Notes: generated from the sequence alone by a model not told the origin. A DNA stretch of 64,000 bases from Corylus avellana (GCF_901000735.1 NC_081545.1:21724100-21788099), one strand, 5' to 3'. Shown: positions 1-12,341, counted from the stretch's first letter. Made by a program: numbers and translations.

Positions 1-2550
1 TGGAGAAGGTAGCTGGTCATGAGTAGCAATGGAGCATTGATAATCAGCCAAGTAAGAAGGTTGACGCCGAATGCGACTAGGCCGATTAATTTGCGGACTA
101 GTAGGAGGAGTGATAGGATTTTGCTCCACACTAGGTGGTTCTAAATCCAACTGTTCAATAGGAGAAGTGATTGCATCATTTTTAGCAATAGGAAAATCAA
201 AACTGGGATCATCACTCAAAGGTAAAGGAGTAACATCTGAAGATGAGGTTGTAAATTTAGATAAATCACGAAATGGAAAAATTCCTTCATGAAATATGAC
301 ATCTCGAGAAGTAAAAATGGTTTTAGTGGCTATATCAAAAATTTTGTAACCTTTTTGAGCGTAAGGATAGCCAATAAAAATGCCAAGTTTACCTCGTTGG
401 TCAAATTTATGTTTAATGCTATGATTGTGAGCAAAACATAAACTCCCAAAAACACACAAATGAGAATAATTTGGTTTTGAGTGGAATAGAATTTCATGTG
501 GAGATTTTCCAGATAAAAGAGAAGATGGCATTTTATTGATCAAATATGTGGCAGTGAGAACACACTCACCCCAAAATTGTAAAGGTAAGTGCGCTTGAAA
601 ACGAAGAGCTCGAGCAACCTCAAGAAGGTGTCGATGCTTACGTTCAACGACACCATTTTGTTGTTGAGTCCCGACACAACTTCGTTGATGGATTATGCCA
701 CGTTCTAAAAAATATTTTTGCATATCATTGGAAAGAAATTCAGAACCATTGTCCGATCTAACTTGTTATATGCAAGAATTGAATTGAGTCTTAATCATGG
801 AAAAGAATGATTGCAAAATCGTTTTAGTCTCAGACTTGACATTCATCAAATAAACCCAAGTACATCGACTAAAATCATCAACAATGGTTAAGAAATAACG
901 AGAACCATTTAAAGATTGTTGGGAAAAACTTCCCCAAATATCACAATGAATTAAAGCGAAAGGTCTATTAGTAGTAATAGAACTAGAAGGAAATGGCAAA
1001 CGTGCTTGTTTGGCTTGAGGACAAATTTTACAAGCAGAATTATTTGAACAATAAATGAAAGGAATATCCTTAGCTAAATTATGCAAAGTACGATAAGATA
1101 TGTGCCCAAGTCGCCAGTGCCATAAATCAATGGAAGAGTTTTTAGTAACTGCCATTGCCGAAGCAGCCTGAAAATAGCATAGCCCCTCATGAACATTACC
1201 CTGCCCAATCGTCCTCTTCATTGACAGGTCCTGAAAAAAACATTGAGTAGAAGAGAAAGTCACTAAGCAATTATTAGTTTTTGCTAGTTGACTAACAGAT
1301 AAGAGGTTAAATTTGAATGATGGGATGAAGAAAACATTCTTAAGTTTAATGATGGATGAAAGATGAATAGTTCCAATATGTGTAATAGGTACATTTGACC
1401 CATCAGGAAGTTGAACAAAAGATGGAGTTGGACAGGCTGTATAAGAGGAAAACAAAGATAATGAGTAGCACATGTGGTTAGTAGCTCCTGTATCAATAAT
1501 CCACATCGAAGCAGAGTGTGCAATAAGTGCTATACCTGCTAGAGAAACACTAGAATTGATGTTACCTGAAGAGAGCATAGCAAGTAATTTGTTGTACTGC
1601 TCTTGGGTGATGGGTGGTGGTGACACCATGGCACAATCTTCAGCTTTAGTGGTTTTAGCAAGAGCCTCGGTCTTCTTTGGAGGATACCCAACAAGCTTGA
1701 AGCAGCAATCTTTAGTGTGACCGTCACGGCCACAATGATCACAATGGTAGCGTGGCTTACGGTTGAGTTGGCCACCACGATTTGTGGGCTTGGTGGTAAA
1801 AGCTGCAGCATCTGGAGTTGAGGATAATGAAGAATGTATCTCTTGTTGTTTTTCTTCTTGACGAACGAGTGAATAAATTTTGGTTGTGCTAGGAAAAGGC
1901 TCCATGAGAAGTATTTGGCTACGAAGTGCAGCATATCGTTCATGAAGGCCTTGTAAAAATTCCATCGCCCTATCTTGTTGCAATTTTTCTGCAGTAGTTC
2001 TCCCATGTCCACATGTGCATGGTTGAATACTTACAAGAGAATTAAGCTCATTCCATAGTGACTTGAGCTTTGTAAAATATGCAGAAACAGACATATTGTT
2101 CTCTTGTTTGAGAGAAGAAATTGACTGCTTCAACTGATAAATTTGTGGTGCATTGGATTGAGAAAATCGCTCTGAAAGATCCGACCAAATCTCCCTCGCA
2201 GTCTCAGCATATAAAATACTGCTACGAATCTCACTTGAAACAGAATTGAGAATCCATGAACAGACAAGATCATTACATCTCTCCCATTGAGGAAGATCAG
2301 TAGGTGAATCTGGCTTAATCAAGGTGCCATCTACAAAACCCAATTTGTTTTTGGCACGCAAAGCCATAGTGATAGCACGAATCCATGTGCCATAATTATC
2401 GCCAGATAGAAGAGGTGTAACAAGCACCATGGTTGGACTATCCGAGTGATGAACATAATGAGGATCATTGATTGATCCCTGTGAATCACTGCTCTCAGAG
2501 GAAGAAACTACTTTAGGTTGTGCTTCAGTCATTGTAAAATGAGCACACAA
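1..2550 (-). pseudogene. Ty1/Copia retrotransposon gag-pro-integrase polyprotein, one in-frame stop, 3' part off window
   Basis: The open frame from 2550 down to 766 encodes 594 residues. In order it shows a UBN2-type gag (LSGDNYGTWIRAI near residue 50), a CCHC zinc knuckle (CDHCGRDGHTKDC), the aspartic protease motif WIIDTGATNHM, and the GAG-pre-integrase and integrase zinc region (WHWRLGH, then CKIC), followed by the integrase core start (HCDIWGSF, FLTIVDDFSR). A TAA at 768-766 interrupts it. The same frame then continues to the window edge with integrase motifs such as RSDNGSEF and QQNGVVERKHR. RT and RNase H must lie left of position 1. The order protease-integrase before RT defines Copia. 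One stop in about 2.5 kb suggests a fairly young but probably defective copy. Confidence 0.93.
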
Positions 2551-2601
2551 AAATACGAATAGTTGAGGAAAAAAAATGTTTTAAAAAAATCGTTGCCTAA
2601 T

Positions 2602-2613
2602 GCTCTGATACCA
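2602..2613 (-). other. Copia primer binding site
   Basis: On the minus strand this reads TGGTATCAGAGC, the usual plant Copia primer site complementary to the 3' end of initiator tRNA-Met. It lies directly against the LTR end (CA at the LTR terminus), as expected for minus-strand DNA priming. Confidence 0.88.
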
Positions 2614-2806
2614 TGTTAAAGTTGACACATAGATGAAAATAATTTCCTCACATACCCATCTGATTGGGCTTTCATTAGCTTAAATAAAATTGAATCCTAC
2701 AGCTGTTACAAAGAGATAATAGCAAATTAAATGTACAGTTACAAAGAGATAATGACTGTTACAAAGAGATATTGAATCCTACAACAACTGTTACAAAGAG
2801 ATAACA
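2614..2806 (-). repeat. Short Copia 5' LTR
   Basis: A TG...CA bounded segment (TGTTAAAG ... GATAACA on the plus strand) abuts the primer binding site. It is only about 193 bp. It contains four near-identical copies of GTTACAAAGAGATA, which could be promoter or enhancer repeats of the element. The partner LTR is outside the window, so the outer boundary is inferred from the TG/CA ends only. Confidence 0.7.
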
Positions 2807-2951
2807 TTAAATTCAATTAACTACTCACATAACGTTAAAAGCAAATATCTTGGAGCAATAAACAAAGAGTAACGTCAATAATTTTTCCTTTTAATTAAGT
2901 GTTGGCAATAATATAATAAAAAAAAGAATGAGAAATGATATTTTAAAGCAA

Positions 2952-3379
2952 GGAAAAATTACAGTTTACCCCTTCAAAGTTGGCAGCGTTTTTCAATTTG
3001 AACACCAAAGTTTCAATTTTTGCAATCCACCCTCACAAAGTTCCAATTTTTTTCAATTCGACCAATATTATCCCAAAATTCTCATATTGCCCCTAATTTT
3101 TATTTTTTTATTTTTATTTTTTATGAAAAAATAAATAAATTTGGGTTTGCAAAAATGGCCAGATGGCCAAAGGGGTGGCTACGGCCACCCCGAATTTTTT
3201 TAAATTTTTTTTAAAAAAATAAAATAAATAAAAATTAGGGGCAATATGGGAAGTTTTGGATACAATTGGTCAAATTGCAAAAATTTGAAACTTTGGGGGG
3301 GTGGATTGCAAAAATTGAAACTTTGGTGTTCGAATTGAAAAACGCTGTCAACTTTAGGGGGGCAAACTGTAATTTTCCC
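2952..3379. mobile_element. Mutator-like MITE with 9-bp TSD
   Basis: Terminal inverted repeats of roughly 100 bp begin GG(G)AAAATTACAGTTT and face each other. The direct repeat TTAAAGCAA flanks both ends exactly (2943-2951 and 3380-3388), and a 9-bp TSD is typical of Mutator-like elements. The centre holds a GC palindrome, GGGGTGGC-TACG-GCCACCCC, at about 3173-3192. No transposase is encoded, so it is non-autonomous. The small open frames across it are not genes. Confidence 0.9.
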
Positions 3380-3388
3380 TTAAAGCAA

Positions 3389-4249
3389 ATAGAGAATGGA
3401 ATAGAGAATTTGTTGGAATATATAGTGAAAAAACAATAGTTAAAGTAAAGAGTTGTATTTTTTTCACTAAGTAAAATACCTAATGCTACTGGAGATGCTC
3501 TCGTTAGGGTTTACCCAAAATCCCAAATCTTCCAACCCTCTCTCTCTCTCAATTTCTCCCACCCCTCCCACCCACATCCGACCGCCACCACCATCCACCA
3601 CCGCTGGCCACACCATCCAGTGGCTACGCCGCCGCCCACCACGAAGCATGAGCGCTGGCCACCATGAAGGAGAAGCAGAAGCAGCACCTACACGAACCAG
3701 TTTCTCTCTCTCCCAAACTACTGTAACAATCCAATACATTAGCGCCGACCATCGAAAAACTGGCAGGCTGAACACTACCATAACCTGACATTTGAGGTAG
3801 GCTGAATGGGTATAGGTTTTGTTGGGTTGAAATCTTGATGAGTTCTCTTGTTAGGACAGATTATAGTAAGAATTGGTGGTTGTTTGTTTGATTTCGAAAA
3901 TTGGTAAGAATTTTTGGGTATATTTTGTTTTTCACTAGGTAACCGATTATGGGTTTGGTTCTAATTTTGTGATTTCTTTACTATTTTGATGGAATTTGAA
4001 TAATTGATTTTCGGATGGAAGGTTGATTTTTGTTGAGTCCTAATTTCCTTGGTAGATGTGTTGAAATTTTTTGGGAATTTCTCTATTTAAGCTCAATGGA
4101 TTTGGGAGAAGCTTTCTTTGGTTATTCTTTGGTTTTGGTTTTATTTGCACAAGATCAATCTGCTTCTCTTCTCAATGGGAATTTTAACTCTTGGTTATTG
4201 GGCTTAAATTTGATTTTTTTTTTTTTTTTTTTGTTATACCGTTGTAGTT
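3389..4249. other. Intergenic spacer
   Basis: I see no gene. Positions 3480-3790 are CT- and GC-rich (TCTCTCTC, CCACC runs) and carry overlapping open frames on both strands that look compositional. Position 4217 onward has a long T run. Confidence 0.6.
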
Positions 4250-4640
4250 GTTCAAACATACTATTAAAATAATTAGAGAATATAAGTATAAACCGAATAT
4301 TGTATTTCTATGTGTATTAAACTGTATACAAAGAGACATATTTATAGTTGAATAATGCCAGATAAAATAAGAAATACAATCAAGAATTAATTAACAATAT
4401 TACAGAATCAAATCAATATATATAGGGAAAGGGAAATATAGATCAATTAGCAAATACGGTGAATATTAGAATATATTTTAACATCCCCTCTCAAACTCAA
4501 GGTGGTAAGGTAGATGTAACATTCCCAGTCTGTTAAGGCTGAGTTTGTCACTTTTCTTCTTTTACAACAAAATTTTTTGCAAAGATCTATAAAAGGTCTA
4601 TCAGAGTACTTAGTTTTAAAGGATACAATAAATGTACAAA
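4250..4640 (-). mobile_element. Truncated Copia 3' end with LTR
   Basis: On the minus strand a degraded Copia C-terminus (LGMLHLPYHLEFERGC, equivalent to the usual end of the RNase H region) runs into a polypurine tract at 4484-4500 (TTGAGTTTGAGAGGGGA). A sequence starting TGTTAAAATATATTC follows, which is the LTR start. The LTR occupies about 4250-4483; its far end is uncertain. Confidence 0.62.
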
Positions 4641-6839
4641 ACATTCTTCAAAAGATTTTATTACAAGCGAAATTAGAAAAAAAAATAAAAAAATAAACTT
4701 TAATTGCAGAATATCATATTATTACAATAACTGCTATGAAAAGACTTTGAAAGTTAATAATTATTCCTGCCCCCCATTTCGGCCTCCTATTCCAACGTCC
4801 TTTCTACTTGAAAACAAGAAATAAAACTGAATGAGCCCAAAGGGGGCCAGCAAGTAAAGTCCACAACCATAAATAGTTTTACTCATTGTCCTCAGTTTTG
4901 AAAAAAAAAAATGTTTTCACAAATATATATACAACCAACCATAATAATTTATGTATGTACGGTTGCATCTCCTGTAGCATATACATACTATTACATCTAG
5001 TAATAAATCATCGTCATAAATCACAGTTATAAATCATCATCATAATGCATCGTTATAAATCATCATTGTAAATCATTATAGTATATCATCGATGAAATTA
5101 TATTATCATTTTCTTATATTATGGCTCATGTACACTGTTACCCCTGTGTATGAGGGTTGCCGGTCCTTGTGACCATGGAACTGAACTGTGGCCTCAGCCA
5201 TACTCGACCATCAATTAACTCTTTCTTGGTGCACTCAACGGCCATGTTGATGGAATACCACCTTCTTGCATAGCCTCCTTCAGTGGTTTCGCCTCTATCC
5301 GAGTATCGATACCGAATTCCTCTCATCCTTACTTATCTTGGGGCCAAAAAACTCTCCTCCATACATGTGTCCTCATTTCATAAACAATTAACTCATTTCT
5401 TGTACTTTTCTTTGTACTTCTTTTGATGCATCTTAGGACAACATGAATGAAGGTTTATCATTATTCTTATTTCTTATAATCAACATCATTTCACAAAATT
5501 CTTTTCTCAAATCTTTCATGCATGCCACATAATTTCATAATATGTAAATAAAAATGAATATTTAAAAAAATACATAAATTGCATGACATGATAATTTTAG
5601 AAGAGGTAGTGAATTTACTTACCTCTAGACTAAAGCTGTGAGCAGTCTTTAAACTGCTAATTAATCATCTTGAAAAATATCTTGTTGTTCTATTCAGTTT
5701 ATTCACAACTAAATTAATAACAATTCACGAAAATTAGTTAACTCCAGTCTACTCCTTTAGGGAAGTTAACCCATTAAAATCCAACCGAAAACATCTTATA
5801 ACTTAGCCCAAAAATATAGAATCAACTCCCAAAACTAATTCAAAATTCTCAAGAGTGAAACCACCAAATATCATCCTGATTAAATCAAAAGATTCTCATC
5901 TAAGACCCATTACTCAACTTAAAATCAAATACCCATAGTTAAAGGAATAAGAATTTTACCTTTGAAGAGCCCATTTTTATTATTCTGCAAATTTTTCTTT
6001 TGGCCATCCTCTAAATCTCTGTTTCTCCCCCTCAGCATCTCACCCGCTTTCTCTTTCTCATGCTTCTCTGTCCATCTCTCACTCTATTGCAACATTCTCT
6101 CTCGCCCTGTCTTCTCTTTCTTACATCTGTAAAGCTCCCTCTCTCTATCTTCTTGTTTCTTCCTCTCCGTTAAGTAATAAAGCAATGAGAGTAGGTGAAG
6201 TCAAGAAAATTAAAAGAAAAGTCCAAAAGTCGTGTGGTAAAAGAAGGAAGGAAGAAAAATGAAAGGAGTAATGAGTGGTAGTAAGTGGCACTAGGGAAAG
6301 TGGGGGAAGAGAGGGGTTGGTGTGCTGGTAGAAAATAAGAAAGGAAGAAAAGAAAGTAGGTGGGGGCCTCATGGAAAAAGAGAGGGGAGTGTGGAAATAG
6401 AGAAATAAATAAAGGAAAAGAAAGAAAATGGTGTGAATTTTGCATGAAGGGGTCTGGTCCTATATAATAAGAGATGAGCATTATTAACAACACCTTGGGC
6501 CCACTCCGTATTAAAATTATATCTAATCTCATCTAACCATTTTCACACCCTTCTTCGTTTGCTAACACCAAATCAACTATCCCTCAAAGCTAAGTCTGAA
6601 ATTAGCAGCTCCTCCATGCCAAAAATAGACTGAAATATGCAGAAAATCACGGCTAAGGAAGGTCTGAAATAGGCAAGTCAATCAGTCAATTAATTGGTAT
6701 GGAACTGAAAAGTCAATCAGTCATTTAATCATTCTAATTCTACGCCCACTCAAGCCATAATCAACCATTAATCGACGCCATTGCTAAGGAAATTATGCCC
6801 AATTAAGCAAGATCGACCCCATCAATAGCTTAGATTAAA
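4641..6839. other. AT-rich intergenic spacer
   Basis: I recognise no gene. Positions 4996-5090 contain degenerate repeats of ATAAATCATC. Positions 5105-5335 are a more GC-balanced block that could be a worn LTR fragment, but I cannot name it. On the minus strand, splice-donor-like sites (AG|GTAAG near 5620 and AAAG|GTAAAA near 5960) occur without a coding frame. Positions 6000-6170 are CT-rich. Confidence 0.45.
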
Positions 6840-8517
6840 TTTATTACGCCTTCATCTTCCTTTGAGCCAAGCTTGGAATGCTCCATTTTAGAACCAACCC
6901 AAATCTCTTGAATCAGTCCATTAAGTGCTTCTTTGATCTTCTTAGATCTTGCTCTAGTAATAGGCCAAACTAGAACATCCAATGGATCCTTTAATGGTGC
7001 TTGTTGATTCTCATCAGGTGATCTGCCACCACATTCTCACTGTCCTTCTTATCTCTAATCTCAAGGTCAAACTCTTGCAGTAATAGTACCCATTTGATTA
7101 ATCTAGGATTTTCATCTTTCTTAGCAAACAAATATCTCAAAGCAGCATGGTCAGTGAATACAATAACCTTAAAACCAATTAGGTATGATCAAAACTTCTT
7201 CAAAGCAAATATGACAGCTAGTAACTCTTTCTTAGTAGTAGAATAATTTAGCTGAGAATCATTCAATGTTTAAGAAGCATAATAAATAACATGAGGTATC
7301 TTATTGATTTTTTGACCTAAGACAGCTCCCAAGGTAAAGTCACTGGCATCACACATAAGCTCAAATGGAAGGTTCCAATTAGGTGCCATCATTATTGGTG
7401 CAGATGTGAGCATCTTCTATGCATTGGCATCCTTGGCTACCAATGCACAGAAGGGTCTAGAAATCTTGGAGAAATCCTTTATGAATCTTCTATAAAACTG
7501 GCATGTCCAAGAAAACTTCTTACACCCTTTGCTGTTATAGGAGGAGGAAGTTTGGAGATGATGTCAGTCTTAGCCTTATCTACCTTAATACTCTTGCTGG
7601 AAATGGAATGACCCAACACAATACCTTGTTGAACCATGAAGTGATATTTTTCCCAATTGAGCACTAAGTTGCATTCTTCACATCTCTTGAAGACACTCTT
7701 CCTATGATTGAGGCATTCATCAAAATTATAACTAAAAACACTAAAATCATCTATAAATACCTCAATGAATTTTTCCACCATATCTGAGAAAATGCTCATC
7801 ATGCATCTTTGAAAGGTGGCTGGTGCATTGCATAATCCAAATGGCATCCTTCTGTAAGCAAATATGCCAAAAAGACATGTGAAGGTGGTCTTTTTTAGTC
7901 TTCTGGTGCTATTGCAATCTGGTTATAGCCACTATATCCATCCAAGAAGCAGTAGTATCTATGACCAGCTAACCTCTCTAGCATCTGATCAATGAAGTGT
8001 AGAGGGAAATGATTTTTTCTGGTCACCTTGTTCAGCCTTCTATAGTCGATGCATACCCTCCAACCAGTGGTTATTCTTGTAGGTATCAGTTCATTGTCTT
8101 CATTCTTCACCATTGTGATCCCACTCTTCTTTGAAACTACTTGAACTGGACTTACCCACTTACTGTTTGAGATGGGGTAGATAATGCCAACATCCAATAG
8201 TTTCAATACCTCCGCTTTGACTACCTCCTTTATGTGTGGGTTGAGTCTTCTTTGTGCATCCCTAGTTGGCTTTGCTTCGTTCTCAAGGAAGATTTGATGC
8301 ATGCACTTGGCTGGACTTATTCCCTTGATGTCAACAATAGTCCATCTCAAAGTAGTTTTATGCTCTCTAGGAACTATCAATAGCTTCTCTTCTTCCCCAA
8401 AACTTAGATTTGCAGTAACTATCACAGGTAGTGTCTTATTCTCTCCCAAGTAGGCATATGTCAGATTCTCTGGTAACTGCTTCAATTTCAATATTGGTGC
8501 TTTTCTGATAATCATAT
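6840..8517 (-). pseudogene. Gypsy (Athila/Tat type) RT-RNase H fragment
   Basis: The reading frame at 8515-7895 covers the start of reverse transcriptase (VKAEVLKLLDVGIIYPIS, WRVCIDYRRLNKVTRKNHFPL, CFLDGYSGYNQI). A frameshift near 7890 leads into 7847-7479 (MPFGLCNAPATFQRCM, then the catalytic box FIDDFSV, a YxDD variant). Below that, worn frames show RNase H ([28 protein letters not shown]). Several stops and frameshifts make it dead. The protein is nearly identical in its first part to the plus-strand copy at 11910-12341, so both belong to one family. It is cut abruptly at 8517, where the LTR of the other copy begins. Confidence 0.9.
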
Positions 8518-9170
8518 TGTGATGTTTAAGTTGATTAATTCATATTTTATTGAATTTCTCATATGAATGTGTGTGATCAGCATATGCATGTGGTATGGAT
8601 TAGTTATTTAAGTCAATTTGGATGATCGAGTCTTGGGCTTAATAGAGTAACAAAAGAATTCATCACGGGTTCTTGGGTTAATTAACATGGAAAACCGGGA
8701 GTATACACCCATGCCCTAGGCTCCATGTGTTTGTCAATTTCCATAGATTTATACTTTCTGAAAGAACAACTTAGCATACACCCATGTTAAATCCTTTAAG
8801 AAAGAAAAGAATTAGAGTATACACCCATGCCTAATTCGTTGCTTAGGAAAATCTATAGCTTAAGGAGTATACATTCATGCCCTTAGGTTGGCAAACATTA
8901 GGTATTCATAATATGATTAAAGCATTGGTATATTGTTATATTATGTGAGCATGATTAGTGGTGGATATCAAAGCCCTACCTTTATTTTTATTAACTCAAA
9001 AATCAATCTTTGTTTTGTTTTAATTATGGAATTTATTTTAAGCAAAATTTACGGCAATCCTCGTGGGAATGATCTCGTACTTGCACCTATACTAATATTT
9101 TGACCTTGTGTACTTGCGAGTTAAACGTACATTTATTTGCCTATTAATTTAGGTGAATATTTGCACAACA
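8518..9170 (+). repeat. Gypsy 5' LTR
   Basis: The segment begins TGATGTTTAAG at the breakpoint of the neighbouring fragment and ends TTGCACAACA, a few bases before a tRNA-Asp type primer site. It contains repeated phrases of the form GAGTATACACCCATGCC (near 8699, 8770, 8816 and 8865). Its length, about 650 bp, is short for this group. No second LTR is present. Confidence 0.65.
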
Positions 9171-9176
9171 AATTTA

Positions 9177-9194
9177 TGGCGCCATTGCCGGGGA
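9177..9194 (+). other. Gypsy primer binding site (tRNA-Asp type)
   Basis: TGGCGCCATTGCCGGGGA matches, with one change, the complement of the 3' end of plant tRNA-Asp, which is the primer site used by Athila/Tat Gypsy elements. It lies six bases after the LTR end. Confidence 0.85.
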
Positions 9195-9397
9195 TTGCGC
9201 CAAATTTTGTTTAGAATTATTTTTCTTTAGTTTTGTTATTTTAATTCTGTTGTTTTTTTTTTTAAAATCTAAAATTTTTTTCGTTCTTTTTCTCTCTTTT
9301 TTGTTCTATTTCAATTCTGCGACATACTGCATTCTGTTACTGCGATCGAGCGTAGACCGAGTGTGATCGAGCGTAGTGCGATCGAGTGTACTAACCT

Positions 9398-10863
9398 GTG
9401 ATCAAGCGCAGTTCTAGAGGGCATCCGGACAGTAGTACTGAAATTGTTGTGACTGTAGAGGCAAATCTCCTAATGCTAGGTCGTCGATCTCAGGCCTCAA
9501 CCATCCTTCCACTCGATCCAAAAATTGAGCGGACCATTCGACAAAGGCCTAGAGACAACTCCAACACAGAAGAAGATGAAGAAGTTGAGGAAACAATGGA
9601 AGATCTGCTAGAGAACCCACCACCAGTGCGAAGACCATGAAACAGTCTTTCATCCTGCAAAACCTCAACCAGTCATCATGCATCGCCTATCAACCGGAGG
9701 TGAAAGGCAATTACTATATATCCCCGCAAATACTCAATGCTTTGACTCACTTCAAGGGCACAGCTACTGAGGATCCACACTTGCATCTTAAGGAGTTCTT
9801 TGATCCCTGCAAGCTTCAGCACATCCAAGGCCTGACTCTGGAGGGAATTAGGTTAGTCCTATTTCCTTTTTTCTTGAAAGATAATGCTAAGTTGTGGTAT
9901 AATTCTTTGCCTACAGATTCCATTCATACTTGGAAAGAGTTGTCTAGTAAGTTCTTAAAGAAGTTTTTTCCAGCTCAAAAGACAAGGCAGCTTAGAAGGG
10001 AGATTCAATCTTTTCAACAAAGAGATGGAGACCTTTTCTTCGAAGCATGGGGACACTTCAATGAGCTGCTTCTCAAGTGTCCACATCACAATCTACCTCA
10101 AGATGATCAGGTGCAAGCTTTTTATGAAGGTTTAAATGACATTAACAAAGGTATTATTGATTTAGCTTGTGGAGGTGTGCTGATGGAAAAGAGAAGTGAG
10201 GAAGCCATAGAGCTCTTCGAGACATTGAGTGAGCACTCCCAACAATTCTCATCCAGAGGGAGGCAAGGAGTAAAGAGCAAGGGCATGTATGAAGTAAACA
10301 CAAATAGCGGAGTGCAAAATCAGATGGTTGTCATGTAGAAGACATTAAATATGCTTGTAAACGACATGACTACTTAGAACATCTCTCCCATTCAGCAAGT
10401 TGCCCAACTCCAGGTATGTGCCATATGTTCTCATTCTGATCACACTACTGAGACTTGTCCCTTGTATTCATTTGCAGATCAGGAGTAAGCAAACTATGTG
10501 GGACATAACAGTTATCCTCTCAAGAACAATCCATACTTCAACACCTACAATCCAGGGTGGCGAAACGGCCCTAACTTCTTGTGGTGTAACAATCAGAGTG
10601 CTCTGAACCCTCAAGGGCATCAAAGGAACTCCCAACAAGCAGTCCAACCAGTTCAAGAGTCAAAGAAGAATGACTTGGAGAGTATGATACTCACATTGGC
10701 GACTTCACAACAACGAATGAAGACTTCACAAGAAGAGTTTATGGCAGAGCAAAGACAATTCCAGACTGATCAAAGACAAGTCAATGCACAGACCAGCCAA
10801 GCTATGCAAAAACTGGAAGCACAAGTGGGGCAAATGGCTAGGGAGCTGAGTGAAAGAAAGTAG
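9398..10863 (+). pseudogene. Gypsy gag with zinc knuckle, broken by nonsense codons
   Basis: Frame 1 from 9637 to 10338 gives a retrotransposon gag domain (FKGTATEDPHLHLKEFFD, FFLKDNAKLWYNSLP, FLKKFFPAQKTRQLRREI). After TAG codons the same frame continues with the zinc knuckle CAICSHSDHTTETC at about 10415 and a glutamine-rich coiled-coil-like tail (10690-10863: EEFMAEQRQFQTDQRQ, then QKLEAQVGQMARELSERK). The upstream piece at 9398-9640 is in a different frame or is a leader. Stops in the gag frame (TAG at 10336, TAG near 10376, TAA near 10486) show it cannot make a full polyprotein. Confidence 0.88.
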
Positions 10864-12341
10864 GGTGAAATTCCAGCCTAAACAATACCTAATCTAGGGG
10901 GTCATCAGCAACTGAAAGCTATAACAACTCTCAGAAATGGCAAGATCATAGGAACTGAAGAGACAGCTCAAGCATCTCTAGAGGAAGTCTCAACATCCAA
11001 GGTAAGTAAAATGGAGAAGGTGAATGCATCATCCTTCCCTCAAAGGTTAGTAAAGCCAAAGAAAGAAAAACAACTTCTTGACATTTTTGAGACTTTGAGA
11101 AAAGTAGATATTAACATTCCTTTATTAGATGTAATTAAACAAATTCCCTCATATGCTAAATTTTTAAAGGATTGTTAGACTCATAATAGGGAGTTTTAGG
11201 AGCATGAAATAGTGGCTTTAACAGAGGAGGTAAGTGCGGTGTTGTTAAGAAAACTACCACCAAAGCTAAAAGATTCAAGTAGTTTTACCATCCCTTGCAG
11301 GGTAGGAGACCATCTTTTTGAGCGTGCATTGCTGGATCTAGGAGTAGGGGTCAATTTGCTGCCATACACTGTATCTAAGACACTAGGTTTGGGGGAGCTT
11401 CAACCAACTTTTATCACCTTGCAATTGGCAGACAGAAGCATCAAAAGACCAAGAGCTATACTTGAGGATGTCTTGGTAAAGGTAGGTGAATTTCTTTTAC
11501 CCGCTGATTTCATTGTATTAGATATGGAAGACTCCCCTATGCCATTGCCCTTGCCTATCATTTTAGGAAGACCCTTTATGAGAACCGCTGATACAAAAAT
11601 TTGTGTGAAAAATGGTACTGTAAGTATGAAGGTAAATGGTAAGAAGATAGAATTTAAAATATTTGATGCATTGAAATTACTTCAAGATGATCTGGAACGC
11701 TTTAATGTCTGTATGATCCAAGGTGTTGTTGAGAAAGTTTTTCAGGCCCATCACATAGATCCATTGGAGGACACCCTCACTCACAGTTTCACAAAGCAAG
11801 ACATTAAGCCATATTTTGAAGATGTTATTGATGACATCATTGAAGCTGTGCACCTCTTGGGGCCTCTCCACCACGTTCAAGTAAGTACATTTCTCCCTTT
11901 GAAACTCTTGTGCCTACTAATACTACTCTTGTCCCTTCTATTGTTCATGCACCAAAAGTGGAATTGAAGCAGTTGCCAGAGCATCTAACATATGCCTACT
12001 TGGGAGTGAACAAGACACTACATGTGATAGTTGCTGCAAATCTAAGTTTTCGGGAAGAAGAGAAGCTGTTGAGAGTTCTTAGAGAGCATAAAACTGCTTT
12101 GGGATGAACTATTGCTGACATCAAGGGAATAAGTCCAGCCAAGTGCATGCATCAAATCTTTCTTGAGAACGAAGCAAAGCCAACTAGGGATGCACAAAGA
12201 AGACTCAACCCACACATGAAGGAGGTAGTCAAAGCGGAGGTATTGAAACTATTGGATTTTGGCATTATCTATCCCATCTCAGTCAGTAAGTGGGTAAGTC
12301 CAGTTCAAGTAGTTCCAAAGAAGCATGCGCTCGCTTCTTGA
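10864..12341 (+). pseudogene. Gypsy protease and truncated RT start
   Basis: The gag frame continues through further stops to an open stretch at 11212-11967. This holds the retropepsin-like protease: FERALLDLGVGVNLLPY carries the DxG catalytic motif (DLG), and PIILGRPFMRTAD is the conserved distal motif. A frameshift near 11880 moves the RT start to frame 3 (KVELKQLPEHLTYAYLG, then KCMHQIFLENEAKPTRDAQR). A TGA at 12105 replaces a TGG that is present in the minus-strand sister copy. The element is cut at about 12325, inside RT. Confidence 0.88.

Noticed and set aside
2928..3214. Short open frames over 2928-3214
   Set aside because: They lie inside the terminal repeat and core of the Mutator-like MITE.
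3467..3788. Overlapping 100-residue open frames on both strands
   Set aside because: Low-complexity CT/CCACC composition, no codon signature, no domain; likely chance.
6145..6532. Minus-strand frames rich in Phe/Leu/Ser
   Set aside because: They arise from an AG-rich plus strand (AGAAAG, GGAAGA runs); they resemble membrane protein only by composition.
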